Shown here piece by piece: positions 34,501-45,612 of a DNA stretch of 64,000 nt. Under the pieces are notes generated by a model, which did no database searches, was not told the origin of the DNA, and saw nothing but the letters and a program-made list of their open reading frames with translations. Each line of letters begins with the position of its first letter. The stretch's first letter is position 1. A program made the translations under genes and the position numbers. The stretch is from positions 2,015,167 through 2,079,166 of the forward strand of contig CAJFCJ010000005.1 in the NCBI GenBank assembly GCA_904063045.1. Reading direction: 5' to 3'. Origin of the DNA: Dimorphilus gyrociliatus (taxonomy: Eukaryota; Annelida; Polychaeta; Dinophilidae).

Positions 34501-37033
34501 TAGTTCGACCCATTGTGGTAGGGCCAACCGACGCTAGTTTAATTATCAGAATTGAGCTAATAGCCTTCTCCTCCCTTCCCTCCCCCCCCCTAACTAAAAT
34601 TCTATAGTTAAAAAATCCCAGGGATGCAAAAGATAGGTTATAAAGAACGAGGATAACGAACTGTTTTCCCTTTTTAAATCATTTTTACCCATAATGCCGT
34701 TCGGTTACAAGTAGTAAATAAATAAATAAATATTGGTTAGGTTATTCAGTAAAGAATAAGTTATTTCTATATTGTGGGCGGGAATGGGTGGTGTCGAGTG
34801 TAAATTCCTTACAGTTACTTTATCATTATTAGTTACAAGTAAGATTGAAAATTAGATAAAAATTTTGAAGAGCGCGGATATTTTCAGCCATAAAAGAACT
34901 TATAATTTACACGTTGAGACAAATTTTTTTTATTGACACGGGTTGTAAAACACCGATATAAAAGTTTTTCAACCAACCACGTACGACAAACAGCCGCTTA
35001 AGGCTACTCGTATTATCGCCATTGACCGTTGTCCACTCATGTGCTGTCGTCCGTAAATGTTTTAGGAATGAAAGAAAAAAAAGGTGATATAAGCCTAACA
35101 AATGGGGGAGGAAACGGGGTCAAAGTAATTAATCACTTTTATAGGTAACTTTTAAAGGGCTTTAACTTGTCGGTTTAAGGGTGTGAGAGAGCGAAGAGGA
35201 GAGAGGGAGAGAGGTATTGGAATGAAAGAAAATAGAGGTTATGTGAAGGCAGGCGGTCTTTCCCTGTTAAAAGAGCTGTAATAAGTTTCGATCGTAAGAA
35301 GAGAAAAAAACATAAGGCTAAAGGAAAAAATAATGCTTTCGCACTAATTGATAATTAAGAGAAAGCGGGAGGAAGCTTCTCGAATTTTTTTCACCTTAAT
35401 CCTCTTAAGCAGGACGACGTTCTGTCAGGGTTAATTAGACGTTGTTTGAGAGTTTTGGTCAGCGAGCGTTTAAAACACTCATTTCCCATCAACGATTAAT
35501 CGATACTTAGTTAAATTCGAGCAATCGTCTTACTAATGGAAAGGTGAATGAGAGGAGAGGAGGGGAGAGAGAGAGGGAGAGGGAAGGAGAGAGAGGGCAG
35601 AAAGGTGAGAAAAAGAACGACAGAAGAATGAGTGAACGAAACGGCTACCTGTATAAATTACCTGCGTTGCCAGGGCAACCGTGCCGATTGATGCAGCACC
35701 TCGAACATCTGTATATCGCGCCTTTTGCTTTGTTTGTTTGTTGAATGAGCCGCCATCGTCCTTTCCCTCTTGAAAACACAAAATGAGGTACATAAGGTTA
35801 TTTTTAAATACCAGCGTAAGACATCAATCGGGCGTCTCCCTTTTAAAAAATAATGTAATTTATCCGGTCAAATTTAGTATGCAGCGTCCTCATTAAATGA
35901 GTACGAGTTTGACCCTTATAAACATCGTACAGAAACGTATGTCTCTTCCAGCTCGACGGATATCCGTGAATGGTATAATTAAAACGTTAGTAACACTATT
36001 CTGGCGTTGAATAGGGTGTGATGAACATTGTTATTTTTACTCGTACTCTTCTATTCAATAATGTTTTAGAGCTAAAAGACATTATTAAGACAACTAAGAG
36101 CATAATCCCATCCCGTTCGACAGTTCATCTACTGCCTACGCCTCAGTGCATATTAGCTAATCATGCTATCTATTATATAATCGACGCGTCCTTTAAATAT
36201 CTATCTTTAGGTTACGCACCGACCAGACGTCGCGATCGTGCGTTTCCGAAGGCGTCTCGTGAAAACAATTACGTAATTATTAGAAACCCTATTACATGTC
36301 CCATCGTATGTAGATAGCAAAAATAGTATTGGACTACCATTAGTGTTCTATACAAAGTAAAGAAAAATAGTCGGAGAATTGTACTAAGAAGAAAGTCACA
36401 TATAGAATTAGGATCTTATTTCAGTTGGCTTACAGATATTCCTTTAAACCGCTTCTCACTGATCCATGCTTGCATTTCACACCGAACTTTTGTTTTTTAT
36501 TTAAACAGCCGAACTATCCTGGAGACGACATCTCGTTCAACTCGATATCTAACGCGTCAGACAGCGGAAGAGGCTCAAACGATGATCCAGATGCCGTTCA
36601 AAACTCACCTGTAAAACTATCATCGGTTAAGGAACAATCGGCAATTGACAATCCTGGCTATACAATTTTCCCTGAGAAATTAGTTAGAGGTCGGCTGTAT
36701 TCAAATTCACCAATTCTAAATGCCTCGGGGGATTCGTCAATGAGGAAATATAACGTTAGAATTCCAATCGCACCACCCGTTTCTAATTCACCGATTTTAA
36801 CCGAGTCAGAAGAATCATCAATTAGGAAGTTTAACATCAGAGTTCCTGTTTATCGGACCGATTCAAATGACGAGAGAAGCCACTCGCCATCGTCTGTTCG
36901 AGCTCACCGAACCGAATCAAATTCATCTAAGCATTCAGTTCATCCTCATCCTCATGCATTGGCTATACATTACACACCGGCCATTACAAACGAAAAGTTT
37001 ACCGAAGACCCTATAGTTCAAAGCATCGTTTAA
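31535..37033 (+). CDS. delta-type protocadherin A
   Basis: Two coding exons, 31535-34054 and 36509-37033 (phase 0), give 1,014 residues. The start MRILIV begins a signal peptide (1-17). Seven cadherin repeats follow; calcium-binding linkers DENDEAPEF, DFNDNAPVF, DVDDNKPDI, DKNDHEPKF, DKDDNDVQF and DENDNNPMW close repeats 1-6. A membrane segment (NLVIVIIVAVISALLAFALT) lies near 785-812. One giant exon for the whole ectodomain plus separate tail exons is the protocadherin pattern, and seven repeats fit the delta-1 group. The protein should be a calcium-dependent homophilic adhesion molecule, chiefly neural. The tail carries SDSGRGSNDD, an internal duplication (36698-36860) and a C-terminal QSIV that fits a class I PDZ ligand. 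Reading through the donor gives a short-tailed form ending at 34120. A tandem paralogue lies at 45613. Confidence 0.92.
34055..36508 (+). other. protocadherin A intron
   Basis: GT-AG intron (gtaagt ... aaacag) of 2,454 bases between membrane-proximal and tail exons. It contains a purine tract with GA repeats (35545-35625) and TTACGTAA at 36269. No further exon found, though an alternative tail exon cannot be excluded. Confidence 0.7.
36698..36860 (+). repeat. in-frame tandem repeat in protocadherin A tail
   Basis: Two adjacent copies of about 27 residues: copy 1 reads SNSPILNASGDSSMRKYNVR, copy 2 SNSPILTESEESSIRKFNIR. Substitutions are mostly conservative, so the repeat seems kept by selection. 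Confidence 0.85.
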
Positions 37034-38345
37034 AAAGCTTCAATCGACAGTATTCAAAAAACAAACAACTCAATTTTCACTGTTTTTCGCAAGTTTCTGT
37101 GTATTCTGTGTTTTTTCTCCTCCTTCTCCTCCTCCCCTAATTGTACAGTTGTTAAAAATGACAGTTCTTTTTTTTTTACCCAGTTTTTTTTACGTTTACC
37201 CTGATTATGTATTACAAGATACTTTATACCGTTTTTTTTATATATAGTTATTTATTTTATTCTTTAGTCATAATGCGATACGGGTATATAAAGGAACGTC
37301 TTTATAAGAGAAGCTACTCTCGATCTATGTAGAGGCAAGCAGGCGTTTGACAGACCGCTGAATGCGGCGACCCGCTCCCATTGTAAAGAAACATTCTTCA
37401 ACCGCCAATTTCGCCTTCGAAACTCTTTTAATCGGCATCCAGGCGCCACGCTGAGTGCGGCTTGTTCGACGAGAAAACACTCGGTGCTAAAGAGGTTTAG
37501 GTAAAAAGTTAGCGATTGAATATTTCTCTAGAGAGAAAGGAGACTTAAAGAGGTGAATCCTCTTCGTTTAAGAGATGATTAAAAGAAGAGAATAATTAGA
37601 TAATAATGCTGGAATAAAATAATCGTGTTATAAACTATAAAATTCCTCTTGTTCATGGAACAGCTGCCAAGCTCTATTGTTCTTCGCCTGATTAGCGCAC
37701 GGTACTTAGAAAAGCGAGGGGTGGTAAATTGCTATAAAGGGGGGGACGGGAAGTGGGAGGGAGAGACGTTGTACGCGACGCCATTAGCGATAGACGCCTT
37801 GTCAGATTTCAAGAAAGATACGGGCGAGAACTTTCGTGTCATTGTCACTCATGTCAAGTTTTCTTAAAAAATAAGTAAACTATATGTTTTTCCCTTTTCA
37901 TAAAGTCAGTAATAACTAAAAAGAAGAAAGAAAGGGAAGAAATGACAGATCAAAGCCCATAAATAATTATCTTATAAAAATCTTTATAAAATATGTAATG
38001 TTGTGTAAGGTTTGAATAGTATTCCGGACTGATATGTCGCGTACGGGTAAATTGATATGGTATATTGGTACGTTATTGCTTAGATGAACTTTTTCTACAG
38101 TTGTAAAAAAACTTTAATAGCTCCAAATATTGATTAGAGTTTGTGTTTTTACTGTTTTTAATAGCTTTATAACATCAGCCATACGGTTTGTAATTAGGTT
38201 AGAGGACTTATGCGTGTGTAATATAAGTACGAAATAGATGCGTGAGGTCAGGAGACGACGACGATTTCAGGCACGCGATACTACAGAAAGGAAATATTAA
38301 TATAAATCTATATAATACCCATATAAAATCTTTTAATATTTCTTC

Positions 38346-38420
38346 TTTCCATTCTTATAGTTTAGAAATGAGATTTTCCCAATTGTAAAAGAGAACTTTG
38401 GCAACACATTAAAAAAAGAG
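38346..38420 (+). repeat. diverged dispersed repeat, copy 1
   Basis: Shares TTCCATTCTTATA, CCAATTGT, GAACTTTG and CAACACATTAAAAA in order with the copy at 39717. Confidence 0.6.
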
Positions 38421-38602
38421 AATCTTTTTAAAGGGTGCAAATGCGGAACGCGTGGCTTTCAAATCTGTCTCCCCCTCTCACTGTCTCTCTATCTATCTAT
38501 CTCCTTGTCACACTCGCTTTCCGTGCGCTTCCTACGATACACCTTTACAATTTTTGATTTTTTTCTCCAATAGATGTCCTCATGTCGCTTGCTTTCTTGA
38601 GT

Positions 38603-38611
38603 AGATGGCGC
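38603..38611 (+). promoter_or_regulatory. CTCF-like core AGATGGCGC
   Basis: TAGATGGCGCTTG, about 185 bases downstream of repeat copy 1. Confidence 0.4.
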
Positions 38612-39716
38612 TTGACAAAAGTAAATAGAGATCCTTTTCACCCTCAATGTTTTTAAAAGCTCTTTAATAGCTTGAACACTATTGTATAGATAAAAGATAA
38701 GTAGTGCATTAGTAAGACTAATTTGTGATTTCTGGTGTTTCACGTGAATCATACAAGTTATTTGCTATCTTTTTTTTCCTCCATAACGAAAGAATTCATC
38801 TATTATACATTAAAATTTATGACAAAATTCCATATTAAAATTGCAAAAAAGCTCGGTAATTTCCTCCCCAGTGAGTAGGTGGGAGTAGGAAGGAAAAAGT
38901 AGAATTAAAAACACACGATTCCCCCCTTCTTCATACTTGCTCTTCTCCTCGAGATGAGTAATAGACTAGCTTGGAAAAAAAGAAAGCTGGTAACGTGTAA
39001 GATGATTCCTTGACACGACGTCATACGAAAGATTTCGCATAACGATATCTCAAGAGACAGAACTCTGCAGATTTGCCTAATAGGATAATTATCTATAGTG
39101 AAAGGAATGCCTGAAGTAAAGCGATTGTACAGAATATAATCGTGGAGGAAACCTTGAGAAAGTTGCACGCAACATTATACCATCCAGTTGAATAATTAGT
39201 GTTTCTCTTTGATTTACATATATTGCTAATAGTAATTAATCATTTTTAACAAGATTCTAATCAAATAAGTCATTTGTAAAAAAATCCCTCTTTTCCATAT
39301 AAGTAATCTTTCTCTCTGATAATTTGCATCTTTCCGCTTCTCTGCCTCTCTCTCTCTCTCTCTCTGTGTATTCAGAGATTTTTGATAAAAGTTGGAATAT
39401 ACTTTTATATTCTACAATTATAAAAATTCCATCAATAAAAACAGATTCTTTTTTAATAAGTCCATTGTGGTAACCTTTTTTCTGCTATTTTATTGCGAAT
39501 TATTGTACTTTTTTACTCATTTTATAAACTAATTTACCCCATTATTTATATTTTATTAATGATTAACCTTTAACAATAGCGATTATTCATTGTACTATTA
39601 AATTAGATGTGACACTGAGAAGAAAAGATGAGATATATAACTGGTATATATAAATGCCTGGAGGTAGAAGAAGAAAAAGAAGAAAAATAGATTCTTTTTT
39701 TAAATCTTTCTTTTTA

Positions 39717-39795
39717 TTTTCCATTCTTATAAAAGTAATAATAAAAGATATTTTCCAATTGTCAAATAAGAACTTTGCCAACACATTAAAAATAG
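39717..39795 (+). repeat. diverged dispersed repeat, copy 2
   Basis: Second copy of the element at 38346, same orientation, 1.37 kb away. It also precedes a CTCF-like core by about 195 bases. Confidence 0.6.
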
Positions 39796-39989
39796 ATTTT
39801 CTTTTACTTTATATATATATTATATATATTAATATACGATCGTTAAGTGAATTTGTGCATTCATTCATCCATCTATTCTTTCTTTCTATCCATTTAAAAC
39901 TTATTACCCGTATTTTTTTTTGAAAGACTAAATAAGTATGAAAATGATAGGTAAAAGTAAACAAATAAATAGATTTTTGTATTAACGAT

Positions 39990-39998
39990 AGATGGCGC
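39990..39998 (+). promoter_or_regulatory. CTCF-like core AGATGGCGC
   Basis: TAGATGGCGCTTT, following repeat copy 2. A weaker minus-strand variant (ACGCCATCT) lies at 40520. Confidence 0.4.
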
Positions 39999-42205
39999 TT
40001 TTTATTGTAGAAATCTTGTTTTAGTAAGTTATTGAGTTGTCTCATCCTTTAGTTTTTCACCTTCCCGTGTGAAAACTATTTATAAGGTTATTTTATATCT
40101 TATCGCTATAACTTTTTCCTACGAGTTAATCGTTTCAATAGTTTAACACTAGGGTGGGAAAATCGAAAGGTCTACTTTTAATAGGCCTCTTGTATATGAA
40201 AATTTTTTTTCCCACCGCCTACTGGGGCTGCTTTGTTTAATCTCCCAAAAATAAAGTTAATTTATCCATTATTGAATTTATAAAGCGGTTTTTTTTAACA
40301 GCCATTAATAGCCTAATACGGCGGGTGATGTATAAATGCCGCAAGGGTAATTGACGTTCAGTTAATCTTGCAATTGAGTGGTCCCTGTGTAAATATTGTA
40401 ATTACGGTAAATAAAGGAGACAATAGCCGGGGGGCTGAAAAGGAGAAAGAGAGACAGAAAAGTGAATATAATGAAAAATAAACTAGGTGTCTCCACCCCT
40501 GTTCAGTTTCTTTGTGAGACGCCATCTGTTGGTTTGAACACTGATGGAACGCTTCTCGTGTAAACGCCGCTGCGGGCAAATTAACCGTAGCGGAAAATTC
40601 ATCAATGAAGTATTCATGTTACGAAGATTTCAATACAGCTGGCACTAATTTATTTACCGTATATCACAAATACCTTTGTAAAACTTAATCGGTCCCTAGA
40701 CGCCCTTCAACGTACGCTTATGTTTGAATTGCAAAATAAAAGACGCTCGATAAACTAAACTAACTTTACGTTATTACTTATAATGTACTCACGCCGGTAG
40801 ACTAACAACTTCTCATTAGGCAAAGTCATTAGACGCTTAGCTAGAGACAAAAGAGGCAGCAAAATATAGTTCATATATTAGGTGTCGACTACAACGATTT
40901 TTATAATAAAAAAAAAAAGAGGGAAGACGACTAGAAAACGAGCGGTGGAATGAAGAAAAGAAAAGAAAGTGGGAAAAAGGGTCTATTGGGAAGGATAAGA
41001 AAATCTAATAAATACGGTATTAAAATTTTGAGGGTTACAGTGAAATAGAGTTGACGTAAGGTTCAAAGGATTTCGGACGATGGTCGGCATACAATTTAGG
41101 GCTTAAAAATTTTTAAATAGACTCAACCATTTAGTCAATCTATATAAGTTTATATAAAGTAGAAGCTACAGAAACGAATAAACGAGTTTATTAAAGTCAT
41201 TAGATGGAAATATATTTTTTATTGGGTTTTTATTGTGGTATGAAAATGAGAAGAGACCTAGTTTATAAAAAAAAGTTAAACCGTGCCACGAATTACTAAA
41301 CGCTCGTCCGTCACGCGTCTATATCGATGAGCAGAGGGGAAAATAGGAAATAATTCGAGTAGTCACTCTACCGTGAAATGTGCCTGTTACGCAACAAGCG
41401 GATTTTCGTTAATGAATACATTTAGCGGATTATCGACAAAGATATATGATAATAATAATATATAGTTCCGTATATATCTGTATTTATAGAATCTCTTCAG
41501 ATATGTAAAGACGAATATATATATGTTTTAGTATTTAACTTTAAATACATATATAAAACTACTGTGTATAATACAAACTGTATCTCTTACAAGTAAAAAG
41601 TATACACTATCTACAGCCTATTCGGAAGTACTCAGTTAGAAATTCTCTTTTTTAAGGAATAATAGGCAAAAACAAATCAAATATATCAAGCAAATAGTCG
41701 TCTATATTAGCCGAATTAATACCTTAGATAGATATCGACGTTTTTACAGCCCCAGCAAACAGTCGTTAAAGGCGAAGGAATTCCTTGAGCTGTATGAAAA
41801 TTAAATAGCAGTGGGCGTTCATAAAACGCAAATCACCCCGACTTAATTAGTTTAAAATAACCCTGCTCGGCGATTACTCGAATACTAATACGTTTGGATA
41901 AAGTTTGTGAGAATGATTAAAGGCTATAATTAGTTATATATACCCCTCCTTTTACTATTTACGAGGAATGCCAAATACCGGCAAACGCAATCCGTCAATA
42001 ATACTTGTATAAACATATCGGGAATTGAGATGGAGTTTGTTAGGAGGAGCGGCACGTTTAAAGCAGTCTGTAATCAACTCCGATATTGATCGTTCTCGTT
42101 CCTACAAGTAAATCACTTTTCCTTTCTCTTATCCCTATCAAGATGAGAAAAATCGTGAATAGAAGAAAGAAATAGAGCGAGAGATCGAGAGAAAGAAAGA
42201 ATAAA

Positions 42206-42209
<4 letters not shown>

Positions 42210-42237
<28 letters not shown>

Positions 42238-42238
42238 C
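42210..42238. repeat. (GA)n microsatellite
   Basis: Pure GA run within a purine-rich tract of about 200 bases. Confidence 0.9.
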
Positions 42239-43060
42239 AAAAAAAAGGGAAAAGAAGAAAGGAGAGAGGATAGTGTATTCTGAGACAAAAAAAAGAGCAA
42301 AAGAGTTTTTTGGAAGAGAGAGAGAGAAATGAAAATGGGAAAAAGTATAAAAAAAAAACAAATAAAAATTCGCCGACCTATTGTTTTGGATTTGATAGAA
42401 AGTGGCATGTGCGGGGAGCGTGTTGTTGAATAGAACTAGTTGCTATCAAAAGAATGGTTTGTCACGCTCCATTGCGCCATTATTCGACGCCAATGTATTT
42501 CAACATCTTTTATTCATTTTAGCTCGAGGCGCGTGACTTTTTCGCTTAACGCACCTGTACAAGAGGTCGCCTCTTGATTACCCTATGATACTATGATAGG
42601 ATAAGGATGTTAGTCACTGATATTCTTGTTTGTTTGGGAACTTGAATGAGTTCAACCAATCTCAAATGAAATGAACCGTACACGAACAAATAAGATTCCA
42701 TTAGAGGCCCGTCCACCGAATGGCAGTTTAGACAACAATAACAATCATTCACAGTCTATATCCTCTTAGTTAAGTATCACCTGAAATTCATCATTTTCAC
42801 AGTCAACTTTATGGACCCACAACTGAGATTGATTGTAATCGCATTTGATTATCGCTCAATCGCATTGGACAAATCTTACAATTTACTACGGAGATAACGC
42901 CGATTAGACGTTTTAAATATCATTCTCGACACATTACCCATCTAACTGCGCTATGGAACGCTTCGCTTAACAGATGGACAATCTTGAGTCTTCGTAAATT
43001 TTTCAAATCATCACCTCCGCATTGTTTCATTTTCAAACGCTTGACCAATCAGCAATGTGT

Positions 43061-43069
43061 AGGTGGCGC
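43061..43069 (+). promoter_or_regulatory. CTCF-like core AGGTGGCGC
   Basis: TAGGTGGCGCTAC, the AGG variant of the core, same orientation as the copies at 38603 and 39990. Confidence 0.4.
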
Positions 43070-43475
43070 TACAATCGCCGTCAAAGTTGGATTCAAAACT
43101 CTATCTTCCGCTGGAGCGGACAACTGTGTAACAGAGAATACTGTCGCTCTAAATAATCGTTTCATTTATGACTGATTTTGTTACAAACGGATTAATTAAA
43201 TAAAAGAAAGTAATTTGTCAGAGGTGAGCTAAGCCTTCTTCTTTTATACTAGTAAAAAATAGAGAAAAAGGACCTTTGAGAGTATGTAACGTGCTCTTGT
43301 TAGAACGAGTTCCTTCGAATGCCCACCGAACCATTAGGCTCTACTCTAGGGATTCGCTTAGACGTTTCTCTATCGTTCTACAGTTAAACGATGCGTTCGA
43401 CCATTGATAAACTTATTCTTATGTCGACCAGTGGCTAACTTAAAGATAAAAATCTGTGCGCTAGCGTCAGATTTC

Positions 43476-43682
43476 ATGTACAGGCCTAAAAAGCGTTTGC
43501 TTTACATGCTCTCCAACAAAGAGAGCATCCCTAGAAAAAAAAAGTATCGCTTTCAATCACTTAAGAAAGTGTTTGGTAAAAGGCGCAAAAATAAACGTCC
43601 CTCCCGCGGAGACGCAAATGATAAAAGGCTGCCGAATATCTTGCATTATAGCACTCTTCAACGAAAGAAGCAGCAGCTTTAG
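43476..43682 (+). CDS. possible small basic ORF or exon (CRACD-like motif)
   Basis: Sixty-eight residues from an ATG at 43476, very basic, with a segment KKKYRFQSLKKVFGKRRK. A similar Lys-rich KxFKxFKKFFGKKK block stands near the N terminus of the vertebrate CRACD/KIAA1211 actin-capping regulators, as I recall it. The match is short and low in complexity. There is no supporting neighbour exon, and it lies alone between the two protocadherins. It could be a species-specific small gene, a first exon whose partners I cannot find, or chance. Confidence 0.25.
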   Translation: MYRPKKRLLYMLSNKESIPRKKKYRFQSLKKVFGKRRKNKRPSRGDANDKRLPNILHYSTLQRKKQQL

Positions 43683-45612
43683 CGCATCTGTTCAGCACTT
43701 CTTGTACACACCTTTTTGTACCACATATATATAGTCAAACACTATAAACGCTCTAGTCAGTGTACAGATTTGCACAAGATAAGTAAGAGAATAAAAGAGA
43801 AAAAAGAATCTGAGCGATTTTTATTGTCCCGAATCCTCTTCAGCTCACTCTCTCTTTTTCTCATGGGTTCCGGGAAAAAAAAAGAACGTCCGTGAGCGTC
43901 ACATGTTTTTAGGCAGAACGCTCAAAGAATAGTTTGCATGTATTTGTGATGGATGACTGTAAAAACAGCTAGACGTCTCTTTTTATAGATCTCTCGTAAT
44001 AACTTAATAAGCTTATATAGCTTTTTATTTTTGCACAAGGCGGGTTTATAGAAAGTGAAGCGAATGCATCATGCACGAATTGAACAATAAGATGATGAAT
44101 GTTGTAGTAAGATGACTATATCGATATTCACCTACGATTCTACGGTTCAATTGTTGTGCGATCTTAGAGCTTGTGCATTTTTTAGAGCACTCCTTCTAAA
44201 GTGGGGGCACGTGTTGACGTCTAGTGACGTCAGAATTATCGGGCTTGTGTGAAAATTGAACCACCAGCAGCTGGCAAAAACTATGTCCTTCATTATTTAC
44301 TCTCTTTTTCTAATTCTTTATGTACTTCACCATTGTTCAATTTATTGGCTTACGTAATTAGAGATGTTATCGGACACAAGAGCAATAAAGATAAAGAAGA
44401 GACGCGGGTGAGATGCTTCATTAAACCTATTGTGGTTGTATGGAGATACGGGATATTTATGTACGTCGTGTTCATCGATCTCCGCAGGCGTTTACATTTA
44501 AATTAACCTATTGTTAAGATGTCTACAACCTCATAACTTTTATTGTATACATATCCAACTAATTTGTGTCTTGTATTTGTGTCTAGTTTATCGACTTGTG
44601 TCTAGTTATTCTCCCCTTCCCACCCACCCCCCTTCCCTATATCCCCCACTCTTACGCATTCTAACCCCTTGCTTAACCCCAAAAAGGAAAAAATTTACCT
44701 ACCGTAAATGGAGACGAGACAAAAACTGAGGATAATTGATTTTATGCGTTTAAACTGAAACAATAGACATTCCTCAAGATCAATAAAATACATAAAAGTT
44801 TGCATAAGATACCGTTTGATCAACCAGTTGATGTTGTAAATATAATAGTACTTAAGTCGATAAAAACGCCTTCTACCTGGAGGGCTCCCGTACAGTTTTC
44901 TTTACATATCCCCGCCAGAATAAACTGCTGGAAAATCATTCTTGCGATTAATTAATTAATTGCCCATATTGGTTGTCGATAAACAGAAACTTTTTATTCT
45001 CTTCCATATCGTTTGTCAATTGACAGAGAGAGTGTCGATTTGTAGAGTGAATATTAGAGGAATGAGGAACGTCAAATATATGATGAATAAAACGAAGAGA
45101 GATAGTTAGTTAGCGAGTGAGAGAGAGAGAGAGAGAGAGAACGACAGCGACAGACATAGACAAAGGACTAATAGACACGAGATAAATGGGATAAATTACT
45201 CTTGAGGGGTAAGGTGTGTTTTATGTGAAGTGATAATTTTGGCAAAGTACATTGAAACTGTATATAAAACCATATAAAAGACACCAATTAAATATATTTC
45301 TGCTTCAATTATACTTACACTCAATATGACACTCCCTGTTTATTTCAACCTTCTTAATTTAGAAATTCATCTACTGCGAACGAAAAATTCATTGAATTAA
45401 TTAATTGGTGTATTGAAACAAATAAAAGTGTTATCAATATAAAGTTAAGCACGTTCTTCATACAATTGCACCTTTCAATTCGTCGCAGTAAGATTGTTCA
45501 AACATTCCGTAAGCGAAGGTCTTTCGCTAAAAGCTTGTAATGTTGTCGTTTTTAGTAATCTTTGTTTCCGCAGGGCGGAAGGCGAAAGAACAACATTTTT
45601 TTGAAGGAAAAT
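43683..45612. other. gene-free stretch and 5' leader of protocadherin B
   Basis: No supported gene. Contains TTACGTAA at 44350, a GA microsatellite (45118-45140) and, at its end, a splice acceptor (tttgtttccgcag, to 45573) followed by 39 bases of leader before the protocadherin start. At least one 5' untranslated exon therefore lies upstream, but its position is unknown. Confidence 0.5.
45118..45140. repeat. (GA)n microsatellite
   Basis: Pure GA run. Confidence 0.9.

Larger units (their letters stand above)
37034..43475. other. gene-free stretch between the protocadherins, part 1
   Basis: About 6.4 kb without a supported gene. It holds two diverged copies of a roughly 70-base element, three CTCF-like cores, a CT microsatellite (39343-39365) and a GA microsatellite (42210-42238). 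Confidence 0.5.

Noticed and set aside
36018-36317. 99-residue ORF inside the protocadherin A intron
   Set aside because: No splice signals fitting the protocadherin phase and no recognisable sequence.
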